This document shows positions 53,474 through 62,240 of a stretch of 64,000 bases of DNA, in pieces. Position 1 is the first letter of the stretch. Every line of letters starts with the position of its first letter. This stretch comes from Endozoicomonas sp965196975 (GTDB lineage: Bacteria > Pseudomonadota > Gammaproteobacteria > Pseudomonadales > Endozoicomonadaceae). The notes beneath the pieces were generated by a model. The model was not told the origin of the DNA, made no database searches, and saw nothing but the letters and a program-made list of their open reading frames with translations. Where the stretch lies: NCBI RefSeq assembly GCF_965196975.1, contig NZ_OZ239981.1:2914001-2978000 (forward strand), in the 5' to 3' direction. A program made the position numbers and the translations under genes.

Positions 53474-53989
53474 TTAGCGAACTAAGGCAAAAACCAGTTG
53501 ATCAATAAACTGCTCTTCTTTATAGACATGCTTTTTCATAACGCCTTCAAGCTCAAATCCACACTTCTCCAGCACACGGCGAGAACCATCATTTCGTGCC
53601 TGCACGTCAGCAAAAATACGAACCAGCCCCATCTCATCAAAGGCGTATTGGCATACAGCAGACAGCGCTGCGGTCATAACCCCTTTTCCCCAGTGTTCTT
53701 CCGAGACCCAAAAGCCAATCTCGGCGCCAAACCTGTGTACATCCAATTGAACCACAAAGCCAATTTCACCAATGGCCTCGCCACCAAAGTCAATAGCAAA
53801 ACGGGTCTTGGTTTCATGTTCCTTTACATGCTGGACCCAGGCTCTTGCGTGTTCAATTGTATAAGGATTAGGAAACGTGTCACGTAAATTCCTAGCTATT
53901 TTAAAATTATTACCATGCTTGGCCAAAGAGATTGCATCACCATAAAGAAATCTTCTGAGGCAGTAACCATTACCCAGGTCTATGTGCAT
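53474..53989 (-). CDS. GNAT-family acetyltransferase (RimJ/RimL-like)
   Basis: 171 residues from the ATG at 53989, with an AGGA site about 8 bases upstream; the frame is open to 54040. Motifs: LRRFLYGDAISLAKHGNN at the start, IGEIGFVVQ, EIGFWVSEEHWGKGVMTAAL (the acetyl-CoA loop) and LEKCGFELEGVMKKHVYKE at the end. These belong to the RimJ/RimL branch (Acetyltransf_3), which modifies protein N-termini, spermidine or antibiotics. The substrate is unknown. It is the only non-IS gene between the two IS66 copies. Confidence 0.88.
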   Translation of the reverse strand: MHIDLGNGYCLRRFLYGDAISLAKHGNNFKIARNLRDTFPNPYTIEHARAWVQHVKEHETKTRFAIDFGGEAIGEIGFVVQLDVHRFGAEIGFWVSEEHWGKGVMTAALSAVCQYAFDEMGLVRIFADVQARNDGSRRVLEKCGFELEGVMKKHVYKEEQFIDQLVFALVR

Positions 53990-54358
53990 ATCTTTATCCT
54001 GATAGTCAGCTATCAGGTAAAACATCGGCAAAAGCACCATGGGCTTTATTTATATATCCATAACCCATTGATGTGGCTTACTATACCGAAGATTATCCAA
54101 TCAAGCTGAAGTTTTAAGTTTATCTAATCCATTTAGCAGGCTTGATTTTTTAAAGGGAAAGAAAGATGAAAGCCTCAAACACCTTTGGGGTGGAATTATA
54201 ATACTCAAATATAACTTTTCCTTTAAAAGCAGGATAAATTTATTATTCTTATTTCTAATTAAAGATATCAATATGATTTCATATCAAAAAATATTAATTC
54301 CCCCAGTAAAACATTGATACAGATATCAAAGTACCTATAATTTCCATTTAGGGAAAAC
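53990..54358. other. AT-rich intergenic region beside the second IS66 copy
   Basis: About 370 bases with no gene. Only very short open frames are present: an 11-codon frame near 54165 with a GGGAAAG-like site, and a 14-codon frame near 54272. The sequence continues beyond the IS at 58478 after the duplication GGGAAAAC. The pre-insertion intergenic region was therefore about 430 bases long, between the acetyltransferase and guaD. Confidence 0.5.
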
Positions 54359-54383
54359 GTAACTATTCAGCACCCAGCAAAGG

Positions 54384-55774
54384 GGGTGCTCTCTCTGAAT
54401 GATTGAAACAATAGTGCTCTATTTTCACAGCTACTATGGGAACACCACTCATAATAGTTAACTGTCATGCCCGCTTCTGTTATTTCCAGCTCTACCAAAA
54501 GCATCGTTTTGCAAATTGAAGTTTCTATAGATTCAGGCAACATGCTGAATCTTGAAGATAGTTTACAGCGTGCACTCAATGAAGCCGGGCAGCTTGGAAC
54601 AAAAGAGTTATTGGGGCTATTTGAATCACCCAATAAAGAACCTATCGTCGTTAATCAGCAGAAGTGGAACTACAAAGGAAAGGTTCTTAAGCACTATGAA
54701 ACCTTATACGGTCGTATACCTTTGGAGCGCTCCGTATATCAGGGTGTCAGAGGTGGCAGTACTCTGGCAGCACTTGATCTTCGTGCCGGTATTATTGGTT
54801 CAGCTACCCCCAAATTTGCCAAGTCTATCGCCTGGAAATACAGCCAGATGCCAGCGCCTGCGGTAAAAGAAGATTTTGAGACCAACCATCAAAGGACGCT
54901 TTCAAATTCTTATATCAAGCATTTATCGGACAGAGTAGGTGCATTAATTGAAGACCAGCAAGACACTCACTACCACCTTCCTCCACTAAAAGAGCCTGTT
55001 GAAACAATAGCCATTGGTCTGGATGGAACCTGCATGCTGCTTTGTGAAGAAGGCTGGAGGGAAGCCATGTGTGGGACATTGAGCCTATATTCTGCAGATG
55101 GAGACAGGCTCCACACGATATATACAGCCAGTTCGCCAGAGTATGGTAAACAAAGCTTTATGAGCAAGCTCGACGAGGAGATTGCAGATCTAAAACGACT
55201 CTACCCAAATGCCACATACATCGGGGTAGCTGACGGGGCTAGAGAAAACTGGAGTTATTTGAAACAACATACCTCTGGGCAGATACTCGATTTTTATCAT
55301 GCATCTGAATATTTAGCTGGAGCAGCGGAAGCACTGTTTCCAACCAGTAAGGCGAAGCGACACCAGTGGCTTGAAGACAGGCTACATAGTTTGAAAAACA
55401 AGCGTGGAGCAGCCAAAAAAATCCTTCAGGAAATTGAATCAGCCGAGCTCCCGAAAAAGACAATCGCACTGACAGAGAAGCGCTACAAAGCTGTGAGCTA
55501 TTTTACAAACAATCACCAGTTAATGAATTATCATCAGGCGCTTAAACGCCATTGGCCAATAGGTTCAGGAGTTACTGAAGCGGCTTGTAAGACTCTGGTA
55601 AAGCAACGATTATGTGGTTCTGGAATGAGGTGGAAAGCAACAGGAGCGGAAGTGCTTTTGACAACAAGAGCACTGATCCAGAGTAAGGGGCGCTGGGAAC
55701 AACTTTGGTCTGAGTTCATGACTGGAAAGGTTGAAGCTAACCTATGAGTCAGTTATCAAATTGAGAGAGCACCC
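54384..55774 (+). mobile_element. ISKra4-family insertion sequence, copy 2 (1391 bp), nested in IS66
   Basis: Same inverted repeats and length as copy 1 at 23293-24683 but in the opposite orientation. It is flanked by the 8-base duplication AGCAAAGG (54376-54383 and 55775-55782), which is IS66 sequence, so it jumped into the IS66 copy. Confidence 0.94.
54467..55747 (+). CDS. ISKra4-family transposase, copy 2
   Basis: 426 residues, identical in sequence to the transposase at 23320-24600, complete, starting 83 bases inside the element. Identity between the two copies points to recent transposition within this genome. Confidence 0.92.
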   Translation: MPASVISSSTKSIVLQIEVSIDSGNMLNLEDSLQRALNEAGQLGTKELLGLFESPNKEPIVVNQQKWNYKGKVLKHYETLYGRIPLERSVYQGVRGGSTLAALDLRAGIIGSATPKFAKSIAWKYSQMPAPAVKEDFETNHQRTLSNSYIKHLSDRVGALIEDQQDTHYHLPPLKEPVETIAIGLDGTCMLLCEEGWREAMCGTLSLYSADGDRLHTIYTASSPEYGKQSFMSKLDEEIADLKRLYPNATYIGVADGARENWSYLKQHTSGQILDFYHASEYLAGAAEALFPTSKAKRHQWLEDRLHSLKNKRGAAKKILQEIESAELPKKTIALTEKRYKAVSYFTNNHQLMNYHQALKRHWPIGSGVTEAACKTLVKQRLCGSGMRWKATGAEVLLTTRALIQSKGRWEQLWSEFMTGKVEANL

Positions 55775-57267
55775 AGCAAAGGCGTATTGTTGTAATTTCG
55801 AACCGCTTTAAGAAGCGCCTGAAATATGTTCAACCCCTGCTTTTTAGCAGATGATAAATAGCTTCGGATTCGGGTAAACATGGTACCTCCGTCTTCGCTT
55901 CTGAAGCAGCCTGAGATCTTCTGCTTAAGTTTGGCCATCCTGGCATCACGTTCACTGCCATTGTTATCGAAGGGAATTGAAAAGTCCGACATGAAGCGCA
56001 ACGTTTCAACCTTAAACTCAATAAGCCTTTTGAACAGGTTGTAGGCCTTGGTATTCCTGACCTTCTTACGTCCAAGCACCTGTCGTTGTTTTTCCATATA
56101 AGCGGTTTCCTTCGTGAGAGCCCTTTGAAGGATTTGGTCGTATATCGTCTCAATGCGAAGCTGTATTGCACCAGGCATTTGAGTCAGACCGGCTGCTTTG
56201 TATTTCTTGCAGAAGTGCCAGGAGAGCGTAAGCAATTTCATCAGCCGCAGAGCCAGCTTATTCGCATCCCTATCGACAACTCCCTGAAGCTCTCTCAGAT
56301 GATGGGCATTACAAAGCACATGCACTGCCGCATAGGCAAAGTAGGACTTCCAATGATCGTGAACCAGAATGCCTGCAAAAGTCAGCAGGATGCCCATTGC
56401 ATCCATTGCTTCACAACCTCGCCTTTCTGAGAGGTAGTAAAGCGTCCATTGGTCATCTCGCATAATGTGTAACCACCACAGTGAACCGTCAACCCGCATG
56501 CCAGTTTCATCCGCTCCTGCAACCGGACTTTCTTGTAAAGCATCGCGGATACTCTGCTCAGTAGAGGCCAGGTTCTCATGGGTATAGGCAACAAAATTGG
56601 CAACAGAGCCTGCGCTGACACTCATGCAATAAATAGTATTGAAATACTCAGACACCCGGTGATATGGGATGAAGTGATACTGGTTTAAATGAACAGCCAT
56701 TGCCTGAGTCACTTCTCCGTATTGAGCAGCGGCTTTCACTCCTTGGGGAAACTCAGCGGTGTTCCGTTTACCACAAGGACATACTTTAACGTCTGCCCAG
56801 TACGCGGTAACTTCAAATTCTCCGGGTCTACCTGGATCAAAAACCTGTCGCTCAATGTATTTGGTGGGTTTAATATCGATAAGCGAAGACTGGCAACAGC
56901 AACATTTTTCAACCTTCAGATGCCTGACATAATCGGGTAAGGCGACACGTCTCAAACAAGAGCCTTGATGACCTTTCTGGCCACCTGGTTTATTGCCTGA
57001 AGATGGTCTAAGGCTTTTGGGGTTCGGTGTTTCCTGTGAGGAGCAGGGGGCTTCTTTGGAAGATGTATCACCTTTATCACTCCCTTTTTTACTGGGCTTT
57101 TGATAACCATCTGACGATGGTGGCTTACTACTGTTTTGACTGTTTTTATTAACCCTTTCTTCCAGTTCGCTGCAACGTTCCCGTAAAAGCGCATTCTCGG
57201 TCCGAAGCTCTTCATTCTCTTTAAGGAGAGCTTCGGTAAACGGAGTAGCTGGGAAGTCTGGTTCCAT
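55756..57267 (-). CDS. IS66-family transposase (TnpC type), copy 2
   Basis: 503 residues, the same as copy 1 except at the extreme C-terminus. The nested ISKra4 replaces the final Glu-stop with Leu-Ser-Ile-stop read from the ISKra4 end. All zinc-finger and DDE motifs are intact, so the protein may still be functional, possibly acting on copy 1. Confidence 0.93.
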   Translation of the reverse strand: MEPDFPATPFTEALLKENEELRTENALLRERCSELEERVNKNSQNSSKPPSSDGYQKPSKKGSDKGDTSSKEAPCSSQETPNPKSLRPSSGNKPGGQKGHQGSCLRRVALPDYVRHLKVEKCCCCQSSLIDIKPTKYIERQVFDPGRPGEFEVTAYWADVKVCPCGKRNTAEFPQGVKAAAQYGEVTQAMAVHLNQYHFIPYHRVSEYFNTIYCMSVSAGSVANFVAYTHENLASTEQSIRDALQESPVAGADETGMRVDGSLWWLHIMRDDQWTLYYLSERRGCEAMDAMGILLTFAGILVHDHWKSYFAYAAVHVLCNAHHLRELQGVVDRDANKLALRLMKLLTLSWHFCKKYKAAGLTQMPGAIQLRIETIYDQILQRALTKETAYMEKQRQVLGRKKVRNTKAYNLFKRLIEFKVETLRFMSDFSIPFDNNGSERDARMAKLKQKISGCFRSEDGGTMFTRIRSYLSSAKKQGLNIFQALLKAVRNYNNTPLLGALSI

Positions 57268-57333
57268 ACTGGAGATTTGTTAGAAAAATTGAGTATAAGA
57301 TGATGGTCGAAAAATCAGAAAATTCCAGATTTA

Positions 57334-58449
57334 TAGGACTTTCGCATTGACAGGCAGCTGTAAAAATTGCTAGATCAGCAAAAAATAGCGGATGTCGTCG
57401 TGCGTAGAAAGATAACAAGACCTACAACAGCTGGGTGTGATTTGCCGAAATATACAGGGTTTCTATTGTGTGAGCCGAAATCAGCAACCTGTACTCGCCT
57501 TAGTGAGATCGGAGATATGTCACACCACAGCGTTAACCGTTTTCTACAACGTGAAGACTTTGCTCCCAATGACCTTTTCATGGAAGTAGCCGCAAGGCTG
57601 ATTCTTGATGGGGGCACGCTATCGGTTGATGATACGGTGCTGGATAAGCCGTACAGTAACTACACGGCATTCATCGGCTATCATTACTCGGGCAAGCATC
57701 ATAAAGCCGTCAAGGGCATTAATCTCATAACGCTCTATTACACCGATATCAAAGGCTATAGCCTTCCTGTCAATTTCCGTATCTATGACTCTGCGGACGG
57801 AAAGTCCAAAAATGATTATTTTCTCGAGATGCTGAAAGAAGTACTTGTATGGGGCTTACGACCTGCATTTGTTACGGGGGATTCCTGGTATAGCAGTGCC
57901 GCAAACCTGAAGACTGTGAAAAACAACGGTCTGGGTTTTATGTTTGCCGTTAAAAGCAACCGTACTGTTTCTATCCAAAAGGGTGACTACCAACAAGTGC
58001 AGAGCCTGGAGATTCCTGAAGAGGGAATAACCGTTTGGCTACGTAATTTTGGTTCTGTGCGTTTGTACCGGACGCGGCTAAAAAACGAGCTGCGCCATTA
58101 CGTCGTCTACACACCCCATGCTGGATCAGAGGTATCACCACAGGTAGGCTTTAATGAACTTCACCTGCACCATTGGGCGATCGAAGAGTATCACCGGGCG
58201 CTGAAACAACTCTGCAGTATTGAGCGCTTTCAGGTGAGAGGAAAGCAGCAGGTCAGGAACCATATTTTTGCCTCTATCTTTGGGTATGCCTGCCTTCAGG
58301 CCAAGAAAGTATCTGAATCTCTCAGTAGCATCTATCGCGTTAAGAATGATGCGCTCAAGGATGCTATTTGGGACTTCATTAAGAGCTTCTCTGATGGTAA
58401 AGACTGGCTGAGACCATCTTTTATCAGAGCTGTCAATGCGTAAGTTCTA
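57334..58449 (+). mobile_element. IS4/IS701-like insertion sequence (1116 bp), nested in IS66
   Basis: Imperfect 20-base inverted repeats TAGGACTTTCGCATTGACAG and CTGTCAATGCGTAAGTTCTA define the ends. A 5-base duplication ATTTA (57329-57333 and 58450-58454) flanks it; joining the flanks restores the IS66 terminal sequence seen in copy 1. It encodes one transposase on the plus strand. Confidence 0.88.
57367..58443 (+). CDS. DDE transposase, IS4/IS701-like
   Basis: 358 residues from a TTG at 57367; the first ATG comes only at about residue 51. The order of motifs is MSHHSVNRFLQREDF, then VDDTVLDKPYSNY with the first Asp. FVTGDSWYSSAANLKT with the second Asp follows, and then a Glu in HHWAIEEYHRALKQL. 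This is the pattern of IS4/IS701-type enzymes common in cyanobacteria and gammaproteobacteria. I am not sure of the exact ISfinder family. The reading frame appears complete. Confidence 0.82.
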   Translation: MLDQQKIADVVVRRKITRPTTAGCDLPKYTGFLLCEPKSATCTRLSEIGDMSHHSVNRFLQREDFAPNDLFMEVAARLILDGGTLSVDDTVLDKPYSNYTAFIGYHYSGKHHKAVKGINLITLYYTDIKGYSLPVNFRIYDSADGKSKNDYFLEMLKEVLVWGLRPAFVTGDSWYSSAANLKTVKNNGLGFMFAVKSNRTVSIQKGDYQQVQSLEIPEEGITVWLRNFGSVRLYRTRLKNELRHYVVYTPHAGSEVSPQVGFNELHLHHWAIEEYHRALKQLCSIERFQVRGKQQVRNHIFASIFGYACLQAKKVSESLSSIYRVKNDALKDAIWDFIKSFSDGKDWLRPSFIRAVNA

Positions 58450-58501
58450 ATTTATATGAAGGGTGCTGAATAGTTACGGGAAAACAATTCATTGAAATTC
58501 A

Positions 58502-58533
58502 AGTGACTACCTACAATCGTAGATGCAGTCACT
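58502..58533 (-). terminator. Hairpin downstream of guaD
   Basis: AGTGACT (58502-58508) pairs with AGTCACT (58527-58533), with an inner CTAC/GTAG stem, 13 bases beyond the guaD stop. The T-run on the minus strand is poor, so it is a weak terminator candidate. Confidence 0.4.
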
Positions 58534-58545
58534 CGAATTACCCTA

Positions 58546-59913
58546 TTAATTCTTATTCACTACTTCCTTACCCTGAACCCATACCCGGGTAATATTCTGC
58601 CTGCAGGTGGTTGAGATAATTTTCTCCAGAATATCAGAGGATTTATCAAGTCCTTGCCAGATCTTCAAATCACAATCCTGAACCTCACTATCAATCAAAA
58701 CGGCATCAAAGCTAAAGCCCTTCTTGAACAAACCAATACGTTTATCGAGTGCCTTACCCCCTCCAACCGTTGCCATCCAGAAAGCCTCAAGAAAAGAAAT
58801 CCTCGTATTTCGCTCTCCCCGATTCTCAGCCTTCAGTTTCGCAGAGGTTCCTTCTTCCCTGACTCTCGAGTGACTGACAGCATCAAAACATGAGCGCAGC
58901 ATGGAAGGGGTAACACTGGCAGCCACATCGCTGCCCAGACCACAATGCAGTCCCCTGTCGAGAATCTCTCTGGTCTCCATAGCGGCATTGGCAAAATACA
59001 TATTGGATAAAGGACAATGAGCAATACTGGCACCACGCTCCAGAATTTTGAGAATATCGCTTTCCGTCAGGAATATAGAGTGAGCCAGAATTGTCTTTCT
59101 GCCTAACAACCCTGTTCTCTCATAGATACTGATATCGGTTTCACCATACTTCTGACCGCTGTACTCCCTTGCCCAGTCACTTTCAGAGCAATGAGTCTGA
59201 ACATAGCAGTCATTATCTGAAGCAAACTGCCCGAGTTCCTTCAGAAGCCCTTCTGTGCAACTCGGGATAAACCGTGGTGTGACAACTGGTGAAACCAAAC
59301 CATGATTGCCAGCCATACCGGAGACATGCTGATGAAACGCTTCCGTTTCATACAGGCACTGCTCAGCACTCTGACGATAGTAATCTGGGCACTGTTCAGG
59401 GTTATCCATACAGACTTTACCTATAAAAGCCCGCTGTCCCTTCTCCAGGCAAATATCTGCAAGCACTTTGGATGGCTCAAGGTGGATACTGGAAAAATAG
59501 ACCGCACTGGTTGTCCCACTGCTCAATGTTGACTGCACCAGATCTTTATAGACATGCTGGGCAAAATCCAGATCCTGGTACCGAGCCTCAAGAGGAAATG
59601 TATAGCTTTCAAGCCAGTCATACAGAGGCAAATCCAGCCCTTTACCCATTTGAGGCCACTGTGGTGCATGACAGTGGAGGTCAACCAAACCTGGAATCAG
59701 GTATTGCTTGTCAGTTAACCGCAGCAAACGTCCCTGATTTTCCAGAAACTCAACAATTGGGCTATTGCTATACTCTGGAGGTTTTGCAACCCCGAGAATT
59801 TCACCGTCAGCATTCACTGTAATCAGGGCATTTTCAAGAAATTCAAACTCTCCGGGCACCGGGCAATGGAAAGCGTTGCCCAGAATACCGAAAATAATAT
59901 CATCGTGGTTCAT
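58546..59913 (-). CDS. guaD: Guanine deaminase
   Basis: Converts guanine to xanthine and ammonia. 455 residues of the amidohydrolase superfamily. Metal and substrate motifs: LVDLHCHAPQWPQMGKGLD (HxH), QTHCSESDWA, ILAHSIFLTESD, AHCPLSNMYFANA and HCGLGSDVAAS with the catalytic Asp. The order and wording match bacterial and human guanine deaminases rather than AtzA-type enzymes. It lies downstream of deoD, separated by a strong terminator, so it may be read through or have its own promoter. Confidence 0.93.
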   Translation of the reverse strand: MNHDDIIFGILGNAFHCPVPGEFEFLENALITVNADGEILGVAKPPEYSNSPIVEFLENQGRLLRLTDKQYLIPGLVDLHCHAPQWPQMGKGLDLPLYDWLESYTFPLEARYQDLDFAQHVYKDLVQSTLSSGTTSAVYFSSIHLEPSKVLADICLEKGQRAFIGKVCMDNPEQCPDYYRQSAEQCLYETEAFHQHVSGMAGNHGLVSPVVTPRFIPSCTEGLLKELGQFASDNDCYVQTHCSESDWAREYSGQKYGETDISIYERTGLLGRKTILAHSIFLTESDILKILERGASIAHCPLSNMYFANAAMETREILDRGLHCGLGSDVAASVTPSMLRSCFDAVSHSRVREEGTSAKLKAENRGERNTRISFLEAFWMATVGGGKALDKRIGLFKKGFSFDAVLIDSEVQDCDLKIWQGLDKSSDILEKIISTTCRQNITRVWVQGKEVVNKN

Positions 59914-59951
59914 AACAAAGCCTATGGACTCACTGGATTCAAAGGAAGCTT

Positions 59952-59988
59952 TATAAAAAATGAGCGTGATTTAAAAAGAAACCACGCT
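59952..59988 (-). terminator. Rho-independent terminator of deoD
   Basis: On the minus strand GAGCGTG pairs with CACGCTC (59961-59967 with 59982-59988) around 14 bases and is followed by a run of six Ts. It lies about 48 bases beyond the deoD stop and 38 bases before the guaD start. Confidence 0.8.
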
Positions 59989-60035
59989 CATTCGATTAGT
60001 CAACAGTAAAGCCTGCTGCCACGCAGAAATCAGGC

Positions 60036-60752
60036 TCAGGCACCCATCTGGTCAACGGTATCCAGTGCCAGGGTAATCATATCGTCCAATGTCGTGCGGC
60101 GTTCATCTGCTCCAAGCGCTTCATGACGGAGAATATGGTCAGTCACAGTACAAATGGTCAGTGCCTTGGCTCCAAGTGCCGCAGCAACACCATAAAGTGC
60201 AGCCGCTTCCATCTCTACTCCAAGAATGCCATGACTGGCCATCAATGGGTACAGATCTTCATCAGGGCGATAGAACAGATCAGAAGAGAACAGGTTACCC
60301 ACCTTGACTGAAAGACCTTTCTTTTCTGCCTGCTCAACAGCAGTCCGTAGGAGAGAGAAATCAGCCAGTGCAGCAAAATCATGATCTCTCAAACGGATTC
60401 GGTTCACTTTAGAGTCCGTACTGGCCCCCATACCAATCACTAGATCCATCAGTTTTACATCGTCGTGAATAGCGCCACAGCTACCAATACGAATCAGGTT
60501 CTTAACTGCGTAGACCGTAATCAACTCATGAAAATAAATGGATGCGGAGGGTATTCCCATACCATGCCCCATGACGGATACTGGCTTACCTTTATAGGTT
60601 CCGGTGAAGCCCAGCATTCCCCTGACATTAGTCACTTCCCTTGCATCATCCAGATAGTTCTCAGCGATGAACTTGGCTCGAAGCGGATCACCCGGCATCA
60701 GAATCGTTTCTGCAAAATCGCCTGGCTTCGCATTAATGTGTGCAGTACTCAC
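60036..60752 (-). CDS. deoD: Purine nucleoside phosphorylase
   Basis: Splits purine (deoxy)ribonucleosides with phosphate into base and (deoxy)ribose 1-phosphate. 238 residues, DeoD hexameric type. Signatures: STAHINAKPGDFAETILMPG at the N-terminus, GHGMGIPSASIY, RIGSCGAIHDDVKLMDLVIG and GVEMEAAALYGVAAALG. It follows nupC in the same direction after about 90 bases that contain an intercistronic hairpin, so nucleoside uptake and breakdown are co-expressed. Confidence 0.96.
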   Translation of the reverse strand: MSTAHINAKPGDFAETILMPGDPLRAKFIAENYLDDAREVTNVRGMLGFTGTYKGKPVSVMGHGMGIPSASIYFHELITVYAVKNLIRIGSCGAIHDDVKLMDLVIGMGASTDSKVNRIRLRDHDFAALADFSLLRTAVEQAEKKGLSVKVGNLFSSDLFYRPDEDLYPLMASHGILGVEMEAAALYGVAAALGAKALTICTVTDHILRHEALGADERRTTLDDMITLALDTVDQMGA

Positions 60753-60798
60753 TGATTAAAACTCCAACAATACGTCTTTCTTAAGCGTTATTTGATCG

Positions 60799-60836
60799 AA
60801 GCCTGCCGACTCCTTACAACAAAGGGTGGCAGGCTT
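60799..60836 (-). other. Intercistronic hairpin between nupC and deoD
   Basis: AAGCCTGCC (60799-60807) pairs perfectly with GGCAGGCTT (60828-60836). There is no T-run on the minus strand, so it is more likely an mRNA stabiliser or processing site than a terminator. Confidence 0.6.
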
Positions 60837-60842
60837 AAAGAT

Positions 60843-62069
60843 TTAGCTTCCAAGCCCAACCAGCAAACCGGCTATGGTTCCACTCATCAAGTTGGCTAAA
60901 ACCGAGGCAAGCAGCGTTTTCATGGCCAGCGTATTCATTTCCTTTCTACGCCCGGGCACAAGGCCCCCAAGACCACCAACCACCATGGCTACAGAGCCGA
61001 TATTGGCAAAGCCACAGAGTGCAAATGTCACAATTGCCTGAGTTTTTGGGGAAAGTTCAGCGGCAACTTTTACGTAGTCGATGTAGGCCACGAACTCATT
61101 GATAACGATTTTCTGACCAATAAAAGAAGCTGCCTGTGTCGCTTCACTCCAGGGTACCCCCATTACAAAGGCCAGTGGTGCCAGAAGATAACCAAGGATG
61201 CTCTGAACGGTAAGACCGTCAAAACCAATCAAGCCTCCAAGTCCACCGACAATACCGTTAACAAGAGCGATCATGGCGACAAAAGAGATCAGCAGTGCGG
61301 TTACACAAGCCACCTGTTGTAAGCCAACCATGGAACCTTGAGTGATCGCATCCAGGATGGATTCCGGTTTCTCGTCTGACTGATCAATAACATCATTGAC
61401 ATTATTGGCCGGTGTCGACGTTTCAGGACAAATCAATTTGGCAAACAGCAAGCCCGCTGGCGCCGTCATAAAGCAGGCGGTCAGAATGTATTTGATATCA
61501 ATACCGAGGTTGATGTAACCGATCATAGTGCCTCCAGCAACAGAGGCCAGGCCACCGGTCATCACCGCAAAAATTTCGGAGCGCGTCATTCCCTGAACAA
61601 ATGGCCTGACCATGGAAGGCGCTTCAATTGGACCCACGAATATATTGGCTGTAGCAGAGAGTGATTCAGCACGACTGGTGCCAAGCAGTTTATGCAGTGC
61701 GCCACCAATCACATTAATGACTACCTGCATAATATTTAAATAATAGAGAACCGAAATTAATGCACTGATAAATACCACGACAAACAGAACATTAATGACA
61801 AAAACAAAACCAACCTCAAACCGGGCGAGATCACCAAATACAAAAGCGAGGCCATCATTGGCAAAATTGATAACGCTTTGCACACCATTCGATGCGATCT
61901 GCAAAACAGTTTGACCTGCTGGGACATACATAACAAATGCACCAAAGGCGACCTGAATAAGTAATGCACCTATTACAGTTCGTACATTTATCGCCTTTCG
62001 GTTTTCCGAAAAAAGTACAGCAATTCCAATCAGCATTGCCATACCAAACAGGCTCATGAACATTCCCAT
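60843..62069 (-). CDS. nupC: Concentrative nucleoside transporter (NupC/CNT family)
   Basis: Inner-membrane symporter for nucleosides, 408 residues with about eight to ten membrane segments. Family signatures: FVFGDLARFEVGFVFVINVL, LGTSRAESLSATANIFVGP, the substrate motif GPIEAPSMVRPFV, and the late FALCGFANIGSVAMVVGGLG. The CNT family uses H+ or Na+; which one cannot be decided here. It leads the nupC-deoD unit. A perfect palindrome lies 119 bases upstream, with the Crp/Fnr-type regulator beyond it. Confidence 0.93.
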   Translation of the reverse strand: MGMFMSLFGMAMLIGIAVLFSENRKAINVRTVIGALLIQVAFGAFVMYVPAGQTVLQIASNGVQSVINFANDGLAFVFGDLARFEVGFVFVINVLFVVVFISALISVLYYLNIMQVVINVIGGALHKLLGTSRAESLSATANIFVGPIEAPSMVRPFVQGMTRSEIFAVMTGGLASVAGGTMIGYINLGIDIKYILTACFMTAPAGLLFAKLICPETSTPANNVNDVIDQSDEKPESILDAITQGSMVGLQQVACVTALLISFVAMIALVNGIVGGLGGLIGFDGLTVQSILGYLLAPLAFVMGVPWSEATQAASFIGQKIVINEFVAYIDYVKVAAELSPKTQAIVTFALCGFANIGSVAMVVGGLGGLVPGRRKEMNTLAMKTLLASVLANLMSGTIAGLLVGLGS

Positions 62070-62187
62070 GAGTGCCCCCTAACAACAAACAAGAAAAACG
62101 GTTTAACAGTTTTCAATGAAAACAGCACAAGAAATAAGGCAGGCCTTAATTGCCCCTATCTTGATTCAATAGAGGCACAACAAAAAA

Positions 62188-62199
62188 GGACAATTGTCC
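62188..62199. promoter_or_regulatory. Perfect 12-bp palindrome, operator candidate
   Basis: GGACAATTGTCC lies between nupC and the Crp/Fnr-type regulator gene, 119 bases before the nupC start. It is shaped like a dimer site for a small regulator. Half of it (AATTGTC) recurs near 62970, upstream of the regulator gene itself. Confidence 0.45.
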
Positions 62200-62240
62200 G
62201 CCTGAAGAACGTTTTTGTTAAAAATTGAACATTTTTTGAT

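Larger units (their letters stand above)
54359..58477 (-). mobile_element. IS66-family insertion sequence, copy 2, carrying two nested IS elements
   Basis: Both ends are the same 17-base inverted repeat as copy 1, flanked by the 8-base duplication GGGAAAAC (54351-54358 and 58478-58485). The total is 4119 bases. Subtracting the nested ISKra4 (1391 + 8) and the IS at 57334-58449 (1116 + 5) leaves exactly 1599, the length of copy 1. The ISKra4 sits 25 bases from one end; the other element sits 23 bases from the opposite end. The order of events is therefore IS66 first, then the two others. Confidence 0.93.

Noticed and set aside
51527..58477. Composite transposon made of two IS66 copies around the acetyltransferase gene
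   Set aside because: Each IS66 copy has its own matching 8-base duplication (CTTTGTTC and GGGAAAAC). A composite that had moved as a unit would share one duplication at its outer ends.
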